Positions 9,115-17,952 of a DNA stretch of 50,461 bases are shown one piece after another. Each line of letters begins with the position of its first letter. Within the stretch, counting starts at the first letter, position 1. A program made the translations under genes and the position numbers. The stretch lies in NCBI GenBank assembly GCA_022690815.1, contig JALCZJ010000019.1, positions 1-50,461 of the forward strand, written 5' to 3'. Origin of the DNA: Ferrimicrobium sp. (GTDB lineage: Bacteria; Actinomycetota; Acidimicrobiia; Acidimicrobiales; Acidimicrobiaceae). The notes under the pieces are model-generated. The model worked only from the letters and a program-made list of their open reading frames with translations. It had not been told where the DNA came from and searched no databases.

Positions 9115-9763
9115 TTACAAATCACCGAGAAACTCGCCCATTTTGTCCGTGGCCTCGCGCAGTCGCTCTCCGCTGAGATGTCCGTACACATCTTTTGTCA
9201 CCCTGATTGACGCATGTCTAATGATCTCACTCACCTCTTCGAGACGGCAACCCTGAGCCAGCATGAGTGATGCCGTAGAGTGTCGCAGTTCGTGCATGTG
9301 CCAGTTGCCCAGCCCGGCCTTGAGTGCTAGACGTCTAAACGCTTTACTCGCCCGTCGGGATCGAGCCAGTGACCCCAAGAAGTGGCAAACATCGCTGTCG
9401 GCTCCTTCCATTTAACTCCAAGACTTTCTAGATGTTCTTGCTCTGCAACCTGTTCATCTCTATGCCTGTCGAGAGCGGTGTACACGGACACAGGTAAGGG
9501 GATCACCCGTCGAGAGCTATCGGTCTTAAGTAATCCTGTGACCACTTTGGAACCTTCCTCCTTCCGTGCCTTCGTCACGCTGAGGGTTCTGGCTCTCTCG
9601 TCGTAGTCCTTCCATTCGAGCCCTAGCGCCTCTCCTCACCGCAACCCGATACCAAGCGTGAGAATCCACAGCGCCCTCAGGCTGTCTGGACTTGCTCACC
9701 AGATGGGACACCAAGTCGGCGAGCCGATCGAATACTTGCGGGGTGACCGAGGCAGAGGCCAGC
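9115..9763 (-). pseudogene. Tyrosine recombinase (phage-type integrase), truncated and frameshifted
   Basis: Reading the minus strand and switching frames restores the catalytic half of a site-specific tyrosine recombinase. The pieces in order are a linker (SVTPQVFDRLADLVSHLV), then a frame change near 9680, then WILTLGIGLR followed by an in-frame TGA at 9638-9636, then GEALGLEWKDYDERA. After another frame change between about 9340 and 9375 come FRRLALKAGLG, HELRHSTASLMLAQG (HxxR box) and RHASIRVTKDVYGHL (His and Tyr nucleophile). The N-terminal arm and core-binding domains are missing. At least two frameshifts, one stop and a truncation make it non-functional. Its position beside tRNA-Pro marks an old integration event. 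Confidence 0.88.
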
Positions 9764-9782
9764 TATCCAGGTTCGATGACCG

Positions 9783-10136
9783 CTACTCACCTCGGTAGAT
9801 GGACCCAGATGATGCTGTCTCCTTGACGACGATGGCAGCAAGGGGGAGCGCAGGTGTGAGCTGGTGCCAGATCCACAGGGCGAGGTGTTCGCTCGTCGGG
9901 TTGGACAGTCCGTCGATGTCGTTCAGGAGATGGTGGTCGAGCTCCTTGCGAATTGGGGCGAAGGCTGCTGTGATGTCTGCGAAATCCATCACCCAGCCCT
10001 TGACCGGATCTACTGCACCACGTACGTGGACCTCAATGCGGTATGAGTGGCCATGGAGTTGGGCACACTTGTGGTCTTTATCGACATTGGGCAGCCGGTG
10101 CGCGGCCTCAAACGTGAATTCCTTAAAAATCTCCAT
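9783..10136 (-). CDS. queD: 6-carboxy-5,6,7,8-tetrahydropterin synthase
   Basis: QueD converts dihydroneopterin triphosphate to 6-carboxytetrahydropterin, the second step toward 7-deazaguanine (preQ0/queuosine). From the ATG at 10136 the protein is 117 aa, the normal family length. Zinc ligands are H13, H28 and H30 (in QLHGHS), the catalytic Cys is C24 (KCAQLHGH), and LDHHLLND provides the later His. The frame is open upstream into queE, but ATG 10136 shares one base with the queE stop (TAATG), which signals coupling and fixes the start. It is the third gene of a queC-queE-queD unit. Confidence 0.95.
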   Translation of the reverse strand: MEIFKEFTFEAAHRLPNVDKDHKCAQLHGHSYRIEVHVRGAVDPVKGWVMDFADITAAFAPIRKELDHHLLNDIDGLSNPTSEHLALWIWHQLTPALPLAAIVVKETASSGSIYRGE

Positions 10137-10777
10137 TAACGAATCCCTGTGTATTTGTGAGTCTGGAGGCTCAGCCTCCATTGTGGGTGAGCAAGGCAGT
10201 ATTCGATGGCCCGAGCGGTGGTATCCTCCCGGTTCGGACCATCCATTGGCTGTAGTAGAAAGTGGTCAAAGGCCAGATCTTGGAACCGCTCTGGCGGGGC
10301 GAGGAGTTGAGGATAGACGAGTTTGAGTTCGTCACCAGACAGGAGAGCGAGGGGAGCGTTCGCCTTTGGCGACACACAGATCCAATCCAGCCCTTTCGGG
10401 GCAGGTTGAGTCCCATTGGTCTCCACACCGACGCTGAAGCCTTGTTGGTGGAATGCGTCGATCGCGGCTTCGTCGAGTTGCAACAACGGCTCGCCACCGG
10501 TGCACACGACATAGGGCAAGCTGTGTTTGTGCGTATCGCCACCCCATGTGGTGCGCACAGCAACGGCAAGATCGTGTGCGCTAGCAAAGCGTCCGCCTCC
10601 AGGGCCATCCATGCCCACAAAGTCGGTATCACAGAACTGGCAGACCGCTCGCTGGCGATCTGACTCTCTGCCACTCCAAAGGTTGCACCTTGCGAAGCGA
10701 CAGAACACCGCTGGTCTTCCAACCTGGGTGCCTTCGCCTTGCAAGGTGTAGTAGATCTCCTTTACGAAGTAGGACAC
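10136..10777 (-). CDS. queE: 7-carboxy-7-deazaguanine synthase (radical SAM)
   Basis: QueE turns 6-carboxytetrahydropterin into 7-carboxy-7-deazaguanine using SAM and a [4Fe-4S] cluster. The cluster motif is the noncanonical CX14CX2C form (C31, C46, C49 from the GTG start; RCNLWSGRE and VCQFCDTDF) typical of one QueE clade, rather than CX3CX2C. Further landmarks are [12 protein letters not shown] at the start and TGGEPLLQ. I chose GTG at 10777, giving 213 aa, because the conserved region begins there. This leaves a 16-bp overlap with queC. A longer frame to 10849 would add an unconserved tail lying inside queC. Confidence 0.93.
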   Translation of the reverse strand: MSYFVKEIYYTLQGEGTQVGRPAVFCRFARCNLWSGRESDRQRAVCQFCDTDFVGMDGPGGGRFASAHDLAVAVRTTWGGDTHKHSLPYVVCTGGEPLLQLDEAAIDAFHQQGFSVGVETNGTQPAPKGLDWICVSPKANAPLALLSGDELKLVYPQLLAPPERFQDLAFDHFLLQPMDGPNREDTTARAIEYCLAHPQWRLSLQTHKYTGIR

Positions 10778-11475
10778 GAGCCAGCCTTCTGGGTGCGGGC
10801 TGGATCCTCGATTCCAGCTTCGAGAAAGCCCTTGTGGCGAAGAAGGCATGAGTCGCAGGTTCCACAGGGTTTGCCACCTGGATCGGGATCATAACAGCTA
10901 TGGGTTAAGCCGTAGTCGACCCCCAGATTGCGCCCAAGGGTGATAATTTGTGCCTTTGTCAGCTCGATCAGCGGTGTGTGAATCCGAAGATGTTGTCGCT
11001 GCTCGACTCCAGCCTTCGTGGCGAGATTTGCCATCGTCTCGTAAGCGGCGATGTATTCGGGACGGCAGTCTGGGTAGCCAGAGTAGTCGAGCGCATTGAC
11101 CCCAATGAAGATGTCGCTGGCGCCGAGGGTCTCGGCCCAAGCGAGTGCGAACGAGAGAAAGATCGTGTTCCGAGCCGGGACGTAGGTGACCGGAATCGCC
11201 GAGTCGAGTTCCTCCACTCGCTTATGGTGTGGCACGTCGATCGTGTCGGTCAGCGCTGAGCCTCCAAATGCCCGCAAATCGACGTTGGCCACAATATGTT
11301 TATTGGCACCAAAGGTGCGAGCGACCCGACGCGCGGCGTCGAGCTCAACAAGATGTCGCTGCCCGTAGTCGAAGCTCAATGCGTAGGCGTCGTAACCCTC
11401 ATCGAGTGCGATCGCCAATACCGTGGTCGAGTCGAGCCCGCCGCTCAAAAGAACGACGGCTGGCCGGTTGGTCAA
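10762..11475 (-). CDS. queC: 7-cyano-7-deazaguanine (preQ0) synthase
   Basis: QueC is an ATP-dependent PP-loop enzyme that converts 7-carboxy-7-deazaguanine and ammonia to preQ0. The 237-aa product has the PP-loop SGGLDS (11-16), the family motif FDYGQRH and a zinc site formed by C194, C204, C207 and C210 (CGTCDSC). Translation starts at TTG, supported by the strong Shine-Dalgarno AGAGGAGGAGCC immediately upstream (about 11479-11490 on the minus strand). It is first in the queC-queE-queD unit. No folE, queF, tgt or queG is in the window, so the final product (queuosine, archaeosine-like base or a DNA modification) cannot be decided here. Confidence 0.96.
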   Translation of the reverse strand: MTNRPAVVLLSGGLDSTTVLAIALDEGYDAYALSFDYGQRHLVELDAARRVARTFGANKHIVANVDLRAFGGSALTDTIDVPHHKRVEELDSAIPVTYVPARNTIFLSFALAWAETLGASDIFIGVNALDYSGYPDCRPEYIAAYETMANLATKAGVEQRQHLRIHTPLIELTKAQIITLGRNLGVDYGLTHSCYDPDPGGKPCGTCDSCLLRHKGFLEAGIEDPARTQKAGSCPTS

Positions 11476-11603
11476 TTGGGCTCCTCCTCTAGTTCATCTC
11501 GGGCTGCGGTATCCAGGTTAATCGGACGCGGTCTGATCTTGTTGGTACGTGGTGCGAGCGACGACACGACAGGGAGCGCAGTCCTCAACGGATGATCGTG
11601 TGA

Positions 11604-12803
11604 TCAGCTGCCAGGTGTTGTCGTCGTGGTACCCTCGCCGCGTTTGGGCTCTGGCGGTGGTGATGTAGGTTCGTCGGATCGAGCCTCACTAAACAAGTTC
11701 AACTGGGTCAAGGATGATCGATGCATGGCGGTGTCCACCAGCGTGCTGACGGATACTCCGAGTAGACGAATTGATGCGGGTACTCCCTTGTCGGTAGGGA
11801 TGGCTTTTGGTAGCAGCACCTTCACAACAGCCATGATGTCCTCGCGTCGCCAGATCGGTTCCAAGACGGTGAGGGACCTGGTCACGGTCGTAAAGTCTGG
11901 AAAGCGGGCCTTGAGACTGATCGTCCGCCCGGCAATACCGGTTCGGGATAAGTGGGAGGAGACTTGTTCAACTAATTCGCCAACGACGTTCACCATATCT
12001 TGCATGTCGGTGAGATTGGTTGGGAAGGTCCGTTCGCTGCCAACGGATTTGCGCTCACGATCCGGTTGCACTTGGCGAAGGTCGATGCCGTTGGCTATCT
12101 GATGGAACCAAATGCCGAGTTTCCCAAAGTGTTCTACAAGCATGATCGAAGGTGCGCTGCGTAGGTCCAGGACCGTGCTGATCCCCAGGTGAGCCAGCTT
12201 GTCGACGGTAGATGGGCCAATGCCGTGGAGCTTGCTGACATGCAGCGGCGCCAGGAATGTCAAGCCACGACTTGGTGGAACCACCATGATTCCGTTGGGT
12301 TTGTGCCAATCGGAGGCGAGCTTTGCGATGATCTTGTTGTACGACACACCTGCCGAGGCGGTAAGGCCGGTTTCGCGTTGTATGTTTGCACGTATCTCTT
12401 GTGCGATTTGTACGGCGAGCGTGCCGTCTTCGGTGGCCGCGGTTACGTCAAGAAATGCTTCATCGAGCGAGATGGGCTCCACGAGGGGAGTGTAACTACG
12501 CAGAATGCTCATGACATGTTGGGAAGTCTTCCGGTACGTGTCCATCCGTGGGCGAAGGAAGACGGCTTGAGGGCAGAGGGCCTTTGCTCGGGAGGCGGCC
12601 ATGGCAGAGTGGATGCCAAAGCGGCGGGCCTCGTAACTACAGGTTGCTACGACACCGCGGCCCGACGGATCTCCACCGACGACGACGGGTTTGCCTCGCA
12701 GATCCGGGTTGTCCCTCTGTTCGATAGCGGCAAAGAATGCATCCATGTCGACATGGATAATTTTGCGATTGTCAGAGGCTGTTGTGCCACGATCGTCAGG
12801 CAA
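11604..12803 (-). CDS. dinB: DNA polymerase IV (Y-family)
   Basis: This translesion polymerase of 399 aa has the catalytic acidic residues in HVDMDAFFAAIE (D19, with steric-gate aromatic F24) and SLDEAFLDV (D113, E114). The thumb helix-hairpin-helix (LHGIGPSTVDKLAHLGI) and little-finger domain follow. QLNLF at 366-370 is a beta-clamp-binding motif, so it should act at the replication clamp. The Pro/Thr-rich tail after residue 375 is unconserved. It lies upstream of queC on the same strand with a 128-bp gap that contains the queC ribosome binding site. I see no LexA box with confidence. Confidence 0.95.
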   Translation of the reverse strand: MPDDRGTTASDNRKIIHVDMDAFFAAIEQRDNPDLRGKPVVVGGDPSGRGVVATCSYEARRFGIHSAMAASRAKALCPQAVFLRPRMDTYRKTSQHVMSILRSYTPLVEPISLDEAFLDVTAATEDGTLAVQIAQEIRANIQRETGLTASAGVSYNKIIAKLASDWHKPNGIMVVPPSRGLTFLAPLHVSKLHGIGPSTVDKLAHLGISTVLDLRSAPSIMLVEHFGKLGIWFHQIANGIDLRQVQPDRERKSVGSERTFPTNLTDMQDMVNVVGELVEQVSSHLSRTGIAGRTISLKARFPDFTTVTRSLTVLEPIWRREDIMAVVKVLLPKAIPTDKGVPASIRLLGVSVSTLVDTAMHRSSLTQLNLFSEARSDEPTSPPPEPKRGEGTTTTTPGS

Positions 12804-13856
12804 CCTTGAACTCCCTGCTCACCGATGCCACGCAGTGCAATGCCACAATCGATCCTAGCACGGTGGTGAGATTGGGGATCCGAGAATGCGATGATGGGGG
12901 TTCGATCATCACGGCGGCATCCTGGTGGAGGTACCTCTGCTGGCTCGTGCCGGCGATAGGTGCCGGAGAACTTGTGAGGTAACTTTGGGCGTCCGACGTC
13001 GATAGCGTGAAGATTCTCCCGGTATGCAGGAGGCGCCAGCACACTTGGTCGTCACCGGGATGATGGCTGGGTGAAGGAGTTAGGGGGGCGTTGTTGATGG
13101 CCATCGACGTGAGCTCGAAGACTCGATTGGTATAGGGTGCGGCTTGGTTGCTTGGTGTACGCATTGAGACTGCGCGAGAGAGGAGCACTTAGCTGTCCCG
13201 AGTCGAGGTAAAGATCACCTACAGGTCTCGGGTGGTGGCAAGTGAAGCATCAATCTTGTGCGTTTGGGTGGTGCCCTTGACGCTCATCAGTCGATCCAGG
13301 AAGGAGCATGGATAGGGCGAGGTCACCAGCTATGCCTGCGTAATCGAGACGGAGGCGATCTCATCGGGATCGTAGGACCCGATCTGCGTCGTCTGCCTGG
13401 CTACCGTGGCGTTGGCGAAGTGGGTGCACGTCGATCTTGGACCAGGGAATCTCATGCCCGCGATCACCACAAGGATCACGACGTTGCCTCGTCGTATCGT
13501 CTGCCTCCCGATGGCGCCATGACGTAATGGCTCGATGAGGCGCCAGCTCAGTCAATTTGACTGTTTTCTGGCCACAGGGACGTAGCCGGGTTGAACTCTA
13601 GCCGACGCCGGTTGGGTTGACCCGGGTGTGCCTGTTGAGTTCAGCAATGATGACGTTGCGTGCACGATGGCTTTTGGTTCCGTTCCAATGGTGGCCGCAG
13701 ATAGGCTTGCTCGTGGCAGTCTTGTTGACGGTGTGGATAACTTGTTGGCGAGGACTGTGGCGATACTCACCGATGAGAGCTGATATGTGGGTGTTGTGAC
13801 GCTCGGGCACCGACCAGAGGGTCTGTTCGCGAGATGGTCCGATGAGAGGAGGGTTC
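12804..13856. other. One-kilobase gap without a supported gene
   Basis: Many overlapping frames are open on both strands but none has a recognisable motif, consistent codon use or ribosome binding site. One plus-strand frame of about 62 codons ending at 13783 (DRLARGSLVDGVDNLLARTV) looks protein-like and may be the tail of a lost gene. No tRNA, long repeat or IS end was found. It separates the minus-strand dinB unit from the plus-strand acyl-CoA synthetase, so it must contain both of their promoters. Confidence 0.45.
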
Positions 13857-15287
13857 ATGGGCGAGACCCTGGTGTCAGTTTGGCAGGAGATGTATAAAGA
13901 TTGCCCCTCCAAGGCGGTCGTGGTCGAACCCTATCGTTCGATCCGACTCACAGCAGAGAGTCTGTTCGCCAGGTCAGAGCTTGGCGCCAGGCGACTGGGA
14001 GCACTCGGATGTGGTAAGGGAGATCGTGTGGCCATCGACGTTAACGGTCCGATTGACTTTCTTATCGCCCATCTCAGCGTCATGCGTCTTGGCGCCATTG
14101 GCGTGCCGATACCTAAGGGTTCGAGCGGTGCTGAGGTCGGTGATATCGTCGCAGATTGTTCGCCGTTGGCCTCGTTGAGCGATCCATCGCATAGCTCGTT
14201 ATGGGATGCGCACGGAGTGCTCGCAACGAGTCTCGATGCTCACGTATCTCCTGACACCACGGTGGCGATCGACGATGCGGATCCTGACGCAATCGCCCTG
14301 ATGCTCTACACGTCGGGCACCACCGGAAAACCTAAGGGGGTTCCCCTGTCGCATCGCAACCTTCTCGCTACCGCACGGTCGGTGATCACCGCCTGGGAAT
14401 GGAGCGAGGAGGATTCTCTGCTGCTCACACTGCCACTGCACCACATGCACGGGCTCGGCGTTGGCTTACACGGGACGCTGTGCGCGGGAGCCACAGCCGT
14501 GGCGTTCGCGAAGTTCGACCCGACTTCTGCCATCGCACAGGTGCGTGCCAAGGAAGTGAGCATGTTCTTCGGGGTACCCACCATCTACGCCAAATTGTTG
14601 GGCTCAGAGGGTTTTGAAGCATTCGGTGGGTTACGGCTCATAGTCTCTGGTTCAGCCCCGCTGTCAGCCGAGGCCTTCCGCCGCATTTGCGAGGTGACCG
14701 GGCAGGAGCCGCTCGAGCGATATGGCATGAGCGAGGCTGGCATGATTTCCTCGAATCTATATCGTGGACGCCGCATCGCCGGCAGTGTTGGCAAGGCGCT
14801 GCCTGGTGTGGCGATACGACTTTCGGACGGTGATCACGGTGAGATACTCGTCCGTGGCGAAGCTGTTTTCAGAGGCTACTGGCAGCGCGATGCTGCGACG
14901 AGGGAAGCCTTCACCGACGATCATTGGTTTCGCACTGGTGATCTTGGCTGTATTGACGAGGATGGCTACTTGGTGATCAACGGTCGCGCAAAGGAGCTGA
15001 TCATCAAGGGGGGTGAGAATGTCTTCCCACGAGAGGTCGAGGCTTGCCTTGAGGAGATGGACGAGGTCATCGAGGCAGCGGTGATCGGTGAGCCAGATGA
15101 GTATTGGGGGGAGAGGATCGTGGCCTTTCTTGTTGTCACAAGCGCTCCACCCGAGCAGGAGGCCGTAGGACGGTTCGTAGCCGAGCGCTTGCATCGGATC
15201 AAAGTCCCCGATGAGGTGCGCTATGTCGAAGCGCTCCCACGGAATCGAATGGGCAAGATCCAACGTGAACGGTTGAGAAATAACTAG
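13857..15287 (+). CDS. AMP-dependent acyl-CoA synthetase (malonyl-CoA-synthetase-like)
   Basis: This ANL-superfamily enzyme activates a carboxylic acid through an acyl-adenylate and transfers it to CoA. ATG 13857 has a good GAGGAGGG ribosome site, giving 476 aa; an upstream frame start at 13842 is weaker. Motifs are the P-loop YTSGTTGKPKG (151-161), ERYGMSEAG, RTGDLG, GRAKELIIKGGENVFP and the C-terminal lysine in PRNRMGKIQ. It is shorter than fatty acyl-CoA ligases. Its overall pattern, including the LPLHHMHGLGVGLHG segment, resembles malonyl/methylmalonyl-CoA synthetases (MatB), but the carboxylate-binding residues need alignment. It stands alone, followed by transposon debris. Confidence 0.9.
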   Translation: MGETLVSVWQEMYKDCPSKAVVVEPYRSIRLTAESLFARSELGARRLGALGCGKGDRVAIDVNGPIDFLIAHLSVMRLGAIGVPIPKGSSGAEVGDIVADCSPLASLSDPSHSSLWDAHGVLATSLDAHVSPDTTVAIDDADPDAIALMLYTSGTTGKPKGVPLSHRNLLATARSVITAWEWSEEDSLLLTLPLHHMHGLGVGLHGTLCAGATAVAFAKFDPTSAIAQVRAKEVSMFFGVPTIYAKLLGSEGFEAFGGLRLIVSGSAPLSAEAFRRICEVTGQEPLERYGMSEAGMISSNLYRGRRIAGSVGKALPGVAIRLSDGDHGEILVRGEAVFRGYWQRDAATREAFTDDHWFRTGDLGCIDEDGYLVINGRAKELIIKGGENVFPREVEACLEEMDEVIEAAVIGEPDEYWGERIVAFLVVTSAPPEQEAVGRFVAERLHRIKVPDEVRYVEALPRNRMGKIQRERLRNN

Positions 15288-15860
15288 GCCGGGTGGCTCG
15301 GGATCATCAAGATGCTTAGTTCATGAACGAAGTCGATAACCGCTTCTAACAACAATCGATGCCGACAGGATCGCCGAACTATTACAAAATGCCTTGCAAT
15401 CGTCGCCACGATGTGTTAGGTTCGTGATTGTACTAGACACTAATTCTAGTAGTGACGAGTGCCACACGGCGCAATGATGAAGCTACAGAACATGGTTTGC
15501 TCAGGCGGCGCCCTAAGTCTCAGATCGGGTAGCTTGGCAACGAGTGGGGGGATTGGCTACGAGGGAATCTTTCAGTGTGGTGCAGTCGGGGCTGCTTGCA
15601 GGTCATCGAGGTGGTGGCTCGAGTGCGAAGTCTCCCTTGCCAATTTGTGTCCATCCTGGGTACGAGATCGAGCGGGGTTGCCAGGTGGTGTTGGGAGCAG
15701 AGTTCTGCAGTGATCCTTTCTGCAGTGAGCTAAGTCGAAGGGGCGAGGTCGCCAACCATTGCAGCAACGATATTGGTTCAGCTGTGGGCCCATTAGCCCA
15801 ACTTTCGGAGTACCCCCGTATCACCCCAGCGCAGCGTGGTCTGAGCAGTTCAGTGGGACA
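15288..15860. other. Gap between acyl-CoA synthetase and transposase remnant
   Basis: No gene is supported. Short frames on both strands are crossed by the neighbouring IS remnant's downstream flank. An AT-rich segment (about 15360-15450) contains tactagacactaattctagt, a weak inverted repeat that could be a promoter or IS-flank scar. I could not identify the terminal inverted repeat of the adjacent element. Confidence 0.4.
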
Positions 15861-16411
15861 CTACCAATGCGCCGCAGTTGTCTTGATACGCCGGAGTGGA
15901 TCCCGGACCACAAGAGGGGAGTAGATCTCCTTATGGATTGGCTCAGGGATGGAGGAGGTTCTGATGTGGGTAATGACTCCCTCGTCGTTGGTGAGCAAGC
16001 GTGCTGCGTTGCTGCGTTGAGAGCTGTTCTCGAATGGTCGCAAAGCTCCTGGTATCTCCTTGATTCCTCAGGGTCAATTCGATGGAGGCCAAAAGGTAGT
16101 AGGCCAGCACCGAGATAAACAGGTGGGCCATGGTCCTGTGGTTGAGTTGGTGATAGACGGGCGTTCTCAACTCGGGTCAACGTGATACGGAGACCCCAGA
16201 TCTGCTCTTCATTCAAGTGAGCATGCGTCGTCTCAATGATATAGGCACCACGTAGGGCTTCGTCGGCTGGTTTGGTGACACGTTCGACGACCGTGAGGTC
16301 GATGACCCGATCGATGCGACGGCGATGAACGACCTTGCCTTGGTCCTCATGATGGGTCAGGACAGTGTCGTGGTGAGGAGCAACCTTTGGGTACTTGGCT
16401 CTGATACGACC
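15861..16411 (-). pseudogene. IS1634-type (IS4 superfamily) transposase, C-terminal remnant in three frames
   Basis: Reading the minus strand, three frames together give the C-terminal part of an IS1634-like DDE transposase. Frame one (about 16411-16160) has GAYIIETTHAHLNEEQIWG and LTRVENA. Frame two (about 16170-15990) has TPVYHQLNHRTMAHLFISVL, AYYLLASIEL and ATIREQLSTQQR. Frame three (about 16007-15861) has LLTNDEGVITHIRTSSIPEP, IHKEIYSPL and a natural-looking end at TTAAHW. The FRSLKSELG-like stretch that normally carries the catalytic Glu, between frames one and two, seems deleted. The N-terminal catalytic domain is absent. The remnant is inactive and old. Confidence 0.85.
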
Positions 16412-16585
16412 GATGCGTTCACCAACCGGCTGGGTTCTTGTAATGGAGCCACGCTCAAGGGGCCGTCCAACAGGATGTACCAAACAGTACGGAATTTCAA
16501 TCTGGATACATGTAAGTCCACATCAGATAGAGGAAGGGATTGTGTAGCATGGACAACACAACTAAACGAGGGGCGGCATAGTTAG

Positions 16586-17224
16586 ATGACTAGTAAAGCA
16601 ATGAAGTTCACTTCAGGGGGAATAGCACTAGCAGTTCTTGGGCTAGGTGGCCTCGCTGTGGCTCACTTTTCTTCGTCGAGCCTGACAAGCTCGACTGGTG
16701 GTACACCCCCGTCGGTGCAGCAGCTTCTCGCCACCGCGAAGAACCTGCCACCAGACAAGGCAGCGATTGCCAAGAGTCTCGCTAGTAGTCAGGCTGCGGC
16801 GATTGCAAACAACAAAACCGCGCCTACGGGGCCGGTAGCAGCTGCCCAAGGTAGGAGCCAGGTAGAGCAAGAGACTGCGGCAGCGCCAACTCCGCAATAC
16901 GACTTCGGACTTCACATAGGAAACCAACCGCCGGGGTTGCCGTTTGAGAGTTCCGGTAAAGAGTGGGAAACGAGGTTTCAAGGCGCTGTTTATCAGGTGT
17001 TTGGCGGTGTGACGACGAATTCTGCGGGTAATCCCGTCGAAGCCGCCGTCTTGGTAGAACGAGACACGACCGCTGGTCCAGTAGTAGTCGGAACTTATAC
17101 CTATGCGCCAGCTGGAAAACATCACTTGGTCGAGACAAGTTACTCTGGAACAATGCTTAGGTTGGGCTACGCAAATGGTGGTGTCGCCCAATTCAACCTA
17201 ATGAACGATACCTTTACTCAGTGA
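16586..17224 (+). CDS. Secreted hypothetical protein with N-terminal signal/anchor
   Basis: I do not recognise the family of this 212-aa protein. It has a short charged N-terminus, a hydrophobic segment (about 12-30, GIALAVLGLGGLAVAHF) that would act as a signal peptide or anchor, then a Ser/Thr/Ala-rich, probably disordered stretch (30-105) rich in Pro, Gln and Asn. A compact C-terminal domain (about 105-212) has alternating hydrophobic residues suggesting beta strands (GAVYQVFGGVTTNSAGNPVE, VVVGTYTYAP). No cysteines are present. The GAGGGG upstream is a candidate ribosome site but is far from the ATG. It lies between two transposon remnants and before a lipoprotein gene. Confidence 0.7.
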   Translation: MTSKAMKFTSGGIALAVLGLGGLAVAHFSSSSLTSSTGGTPPSVQQLLATAKNLPPDKAAIAKSLASSQAAAIANNKTAPTGPVAAAQGRSQVEQETAAAPTPQYDFGLHIGNQPPGLPFESSGKEWETRFQGAVYQVFGGVTTNSAGNPVEAAVLVERDTTAGPVVVGTYTYAPAGKHHLVETSYSGTMLRLGYANGGVAQFNLMNDTFTQ

Positions 17225-17576
17225 CCTGGTACAAATCGATGCCGTCCTACTATGGAACTTGTGTAAACCTGGACCACGTGTTTCTCGGCCGAGTTGTATG
17301 AAGATGAATTCCGGCTTCGCGTGGGTCGCGGCGGTGGACCGATACGCGGTCGGCAGCGCCCATGATCCGGGTCGATCACCTCGCCGATAGCAGTGATGTT
17401 GCTAAATCGCCCATACACCCCAGTTGGTGGGCTATCTCTTGAACATCACAAGAAGGGGATAGCGATGTGTTGGGAGAGAATTTCGTGGCATCGCCCACGG
17501 GTTCGAATAGGTTAGCCTGGTTTCACAGACGGCTCAGCAGGATCAAGGGAGAGCGAATGGCCAAGAACGAAGTACT
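17225..17576. other. Intergenic region with a possible nine-codon leader frame
   Basis: No full gene is visible. Just before the next ORF, AAGGGA (17545-17550) is followed by ATG 17557 and a nine-codon frame (MAKNEVLCI) ending at 17586, so it overlaps the GTG start at 17577. This could be a leader peptide, a coupling device, or the true start of a gene that has since frameshifted. No clear terminator was found for the secreted-protein gene. Confidence 0.4.
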
Positions 17577-17948
17577 GTGCATTTAAGTAGCGTGTTTGCG
17601 CACGTAAATTCCGCAGGCGAAGCGTCGCCGGGAGACGTGTCGGCTCGCGTTAGAACTGCGGAACAGGCACTTCGTGCTGCCCAAAGGGTGTTTCCACGGT
17701 TCTGTGGCTTTAATGGTCAGCACCATTATGATGCATACATCAGTTGGCACTACCAACAAAGATTGCGCTGCACTTACATTTCTCACTCCATCACCGATCA
17801 GCCCGAACCCGTATTTCAGGTTTCTGTCGGGCGCTGTCCGATTGGCGAGGACTCTTCATGTTTGTTCACAATCAGGGAGACACTGGCTGGCGGGTCCGTG
17901 TTAGCATCACTGGTGCTTACTACAGAGCAAATGATGCCAGGAGGTTAG
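17577..17948 (+). CDS. Hypothetical protein upstream of a lipoprotein gene
   Basis: This is an unrecognised 123-codon frame starting with GTG. It ends at a TAG four bases before the ATG of the next gene, and the AGGAGG ribosome site of that gene (17939-17944) lies within its last codons. Composition is plausibly protein-like (RVRTAEQALRAAQRVFPRF, then EPVFQVSVGRCPIGEDSSC) with four cysteines, but there is no signal peptide or known motif. The better ribosome site belongs to a nine-codon frame upstream, so this could be the remains of a frameshifted gene. Tight spacing with the lipoprotein gene argues that it was once translated as part of the same unit. Confidence 0.4.
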   Translation: MHLSSVFAHVNSAGEASPGDVSARVRTAEQALRAAQRVFPRFCGFNGQHHYDAYISWHYQQRLRCTYISHSITDQPEPVFQVSVGRCPIGEDSSCLFTIRETLAGGSVLASLVLTTEQMMPGG

Positions 17949-17952
17949 TCTA

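Noticed and set aside
11476-11603. Possible preQ1/preQ0 riboswitch upstream of queC
   Set aside because: No matching aptamer stem or terminator/antiterminator pair could be drawn; only the ribosome site is clear.
13598-13912. 104-codon minus-strand frame in the gap before the acyl-CoA synthetase
   Set aside because: It overlaps the well-supported start of that gene and has no family resemblance.
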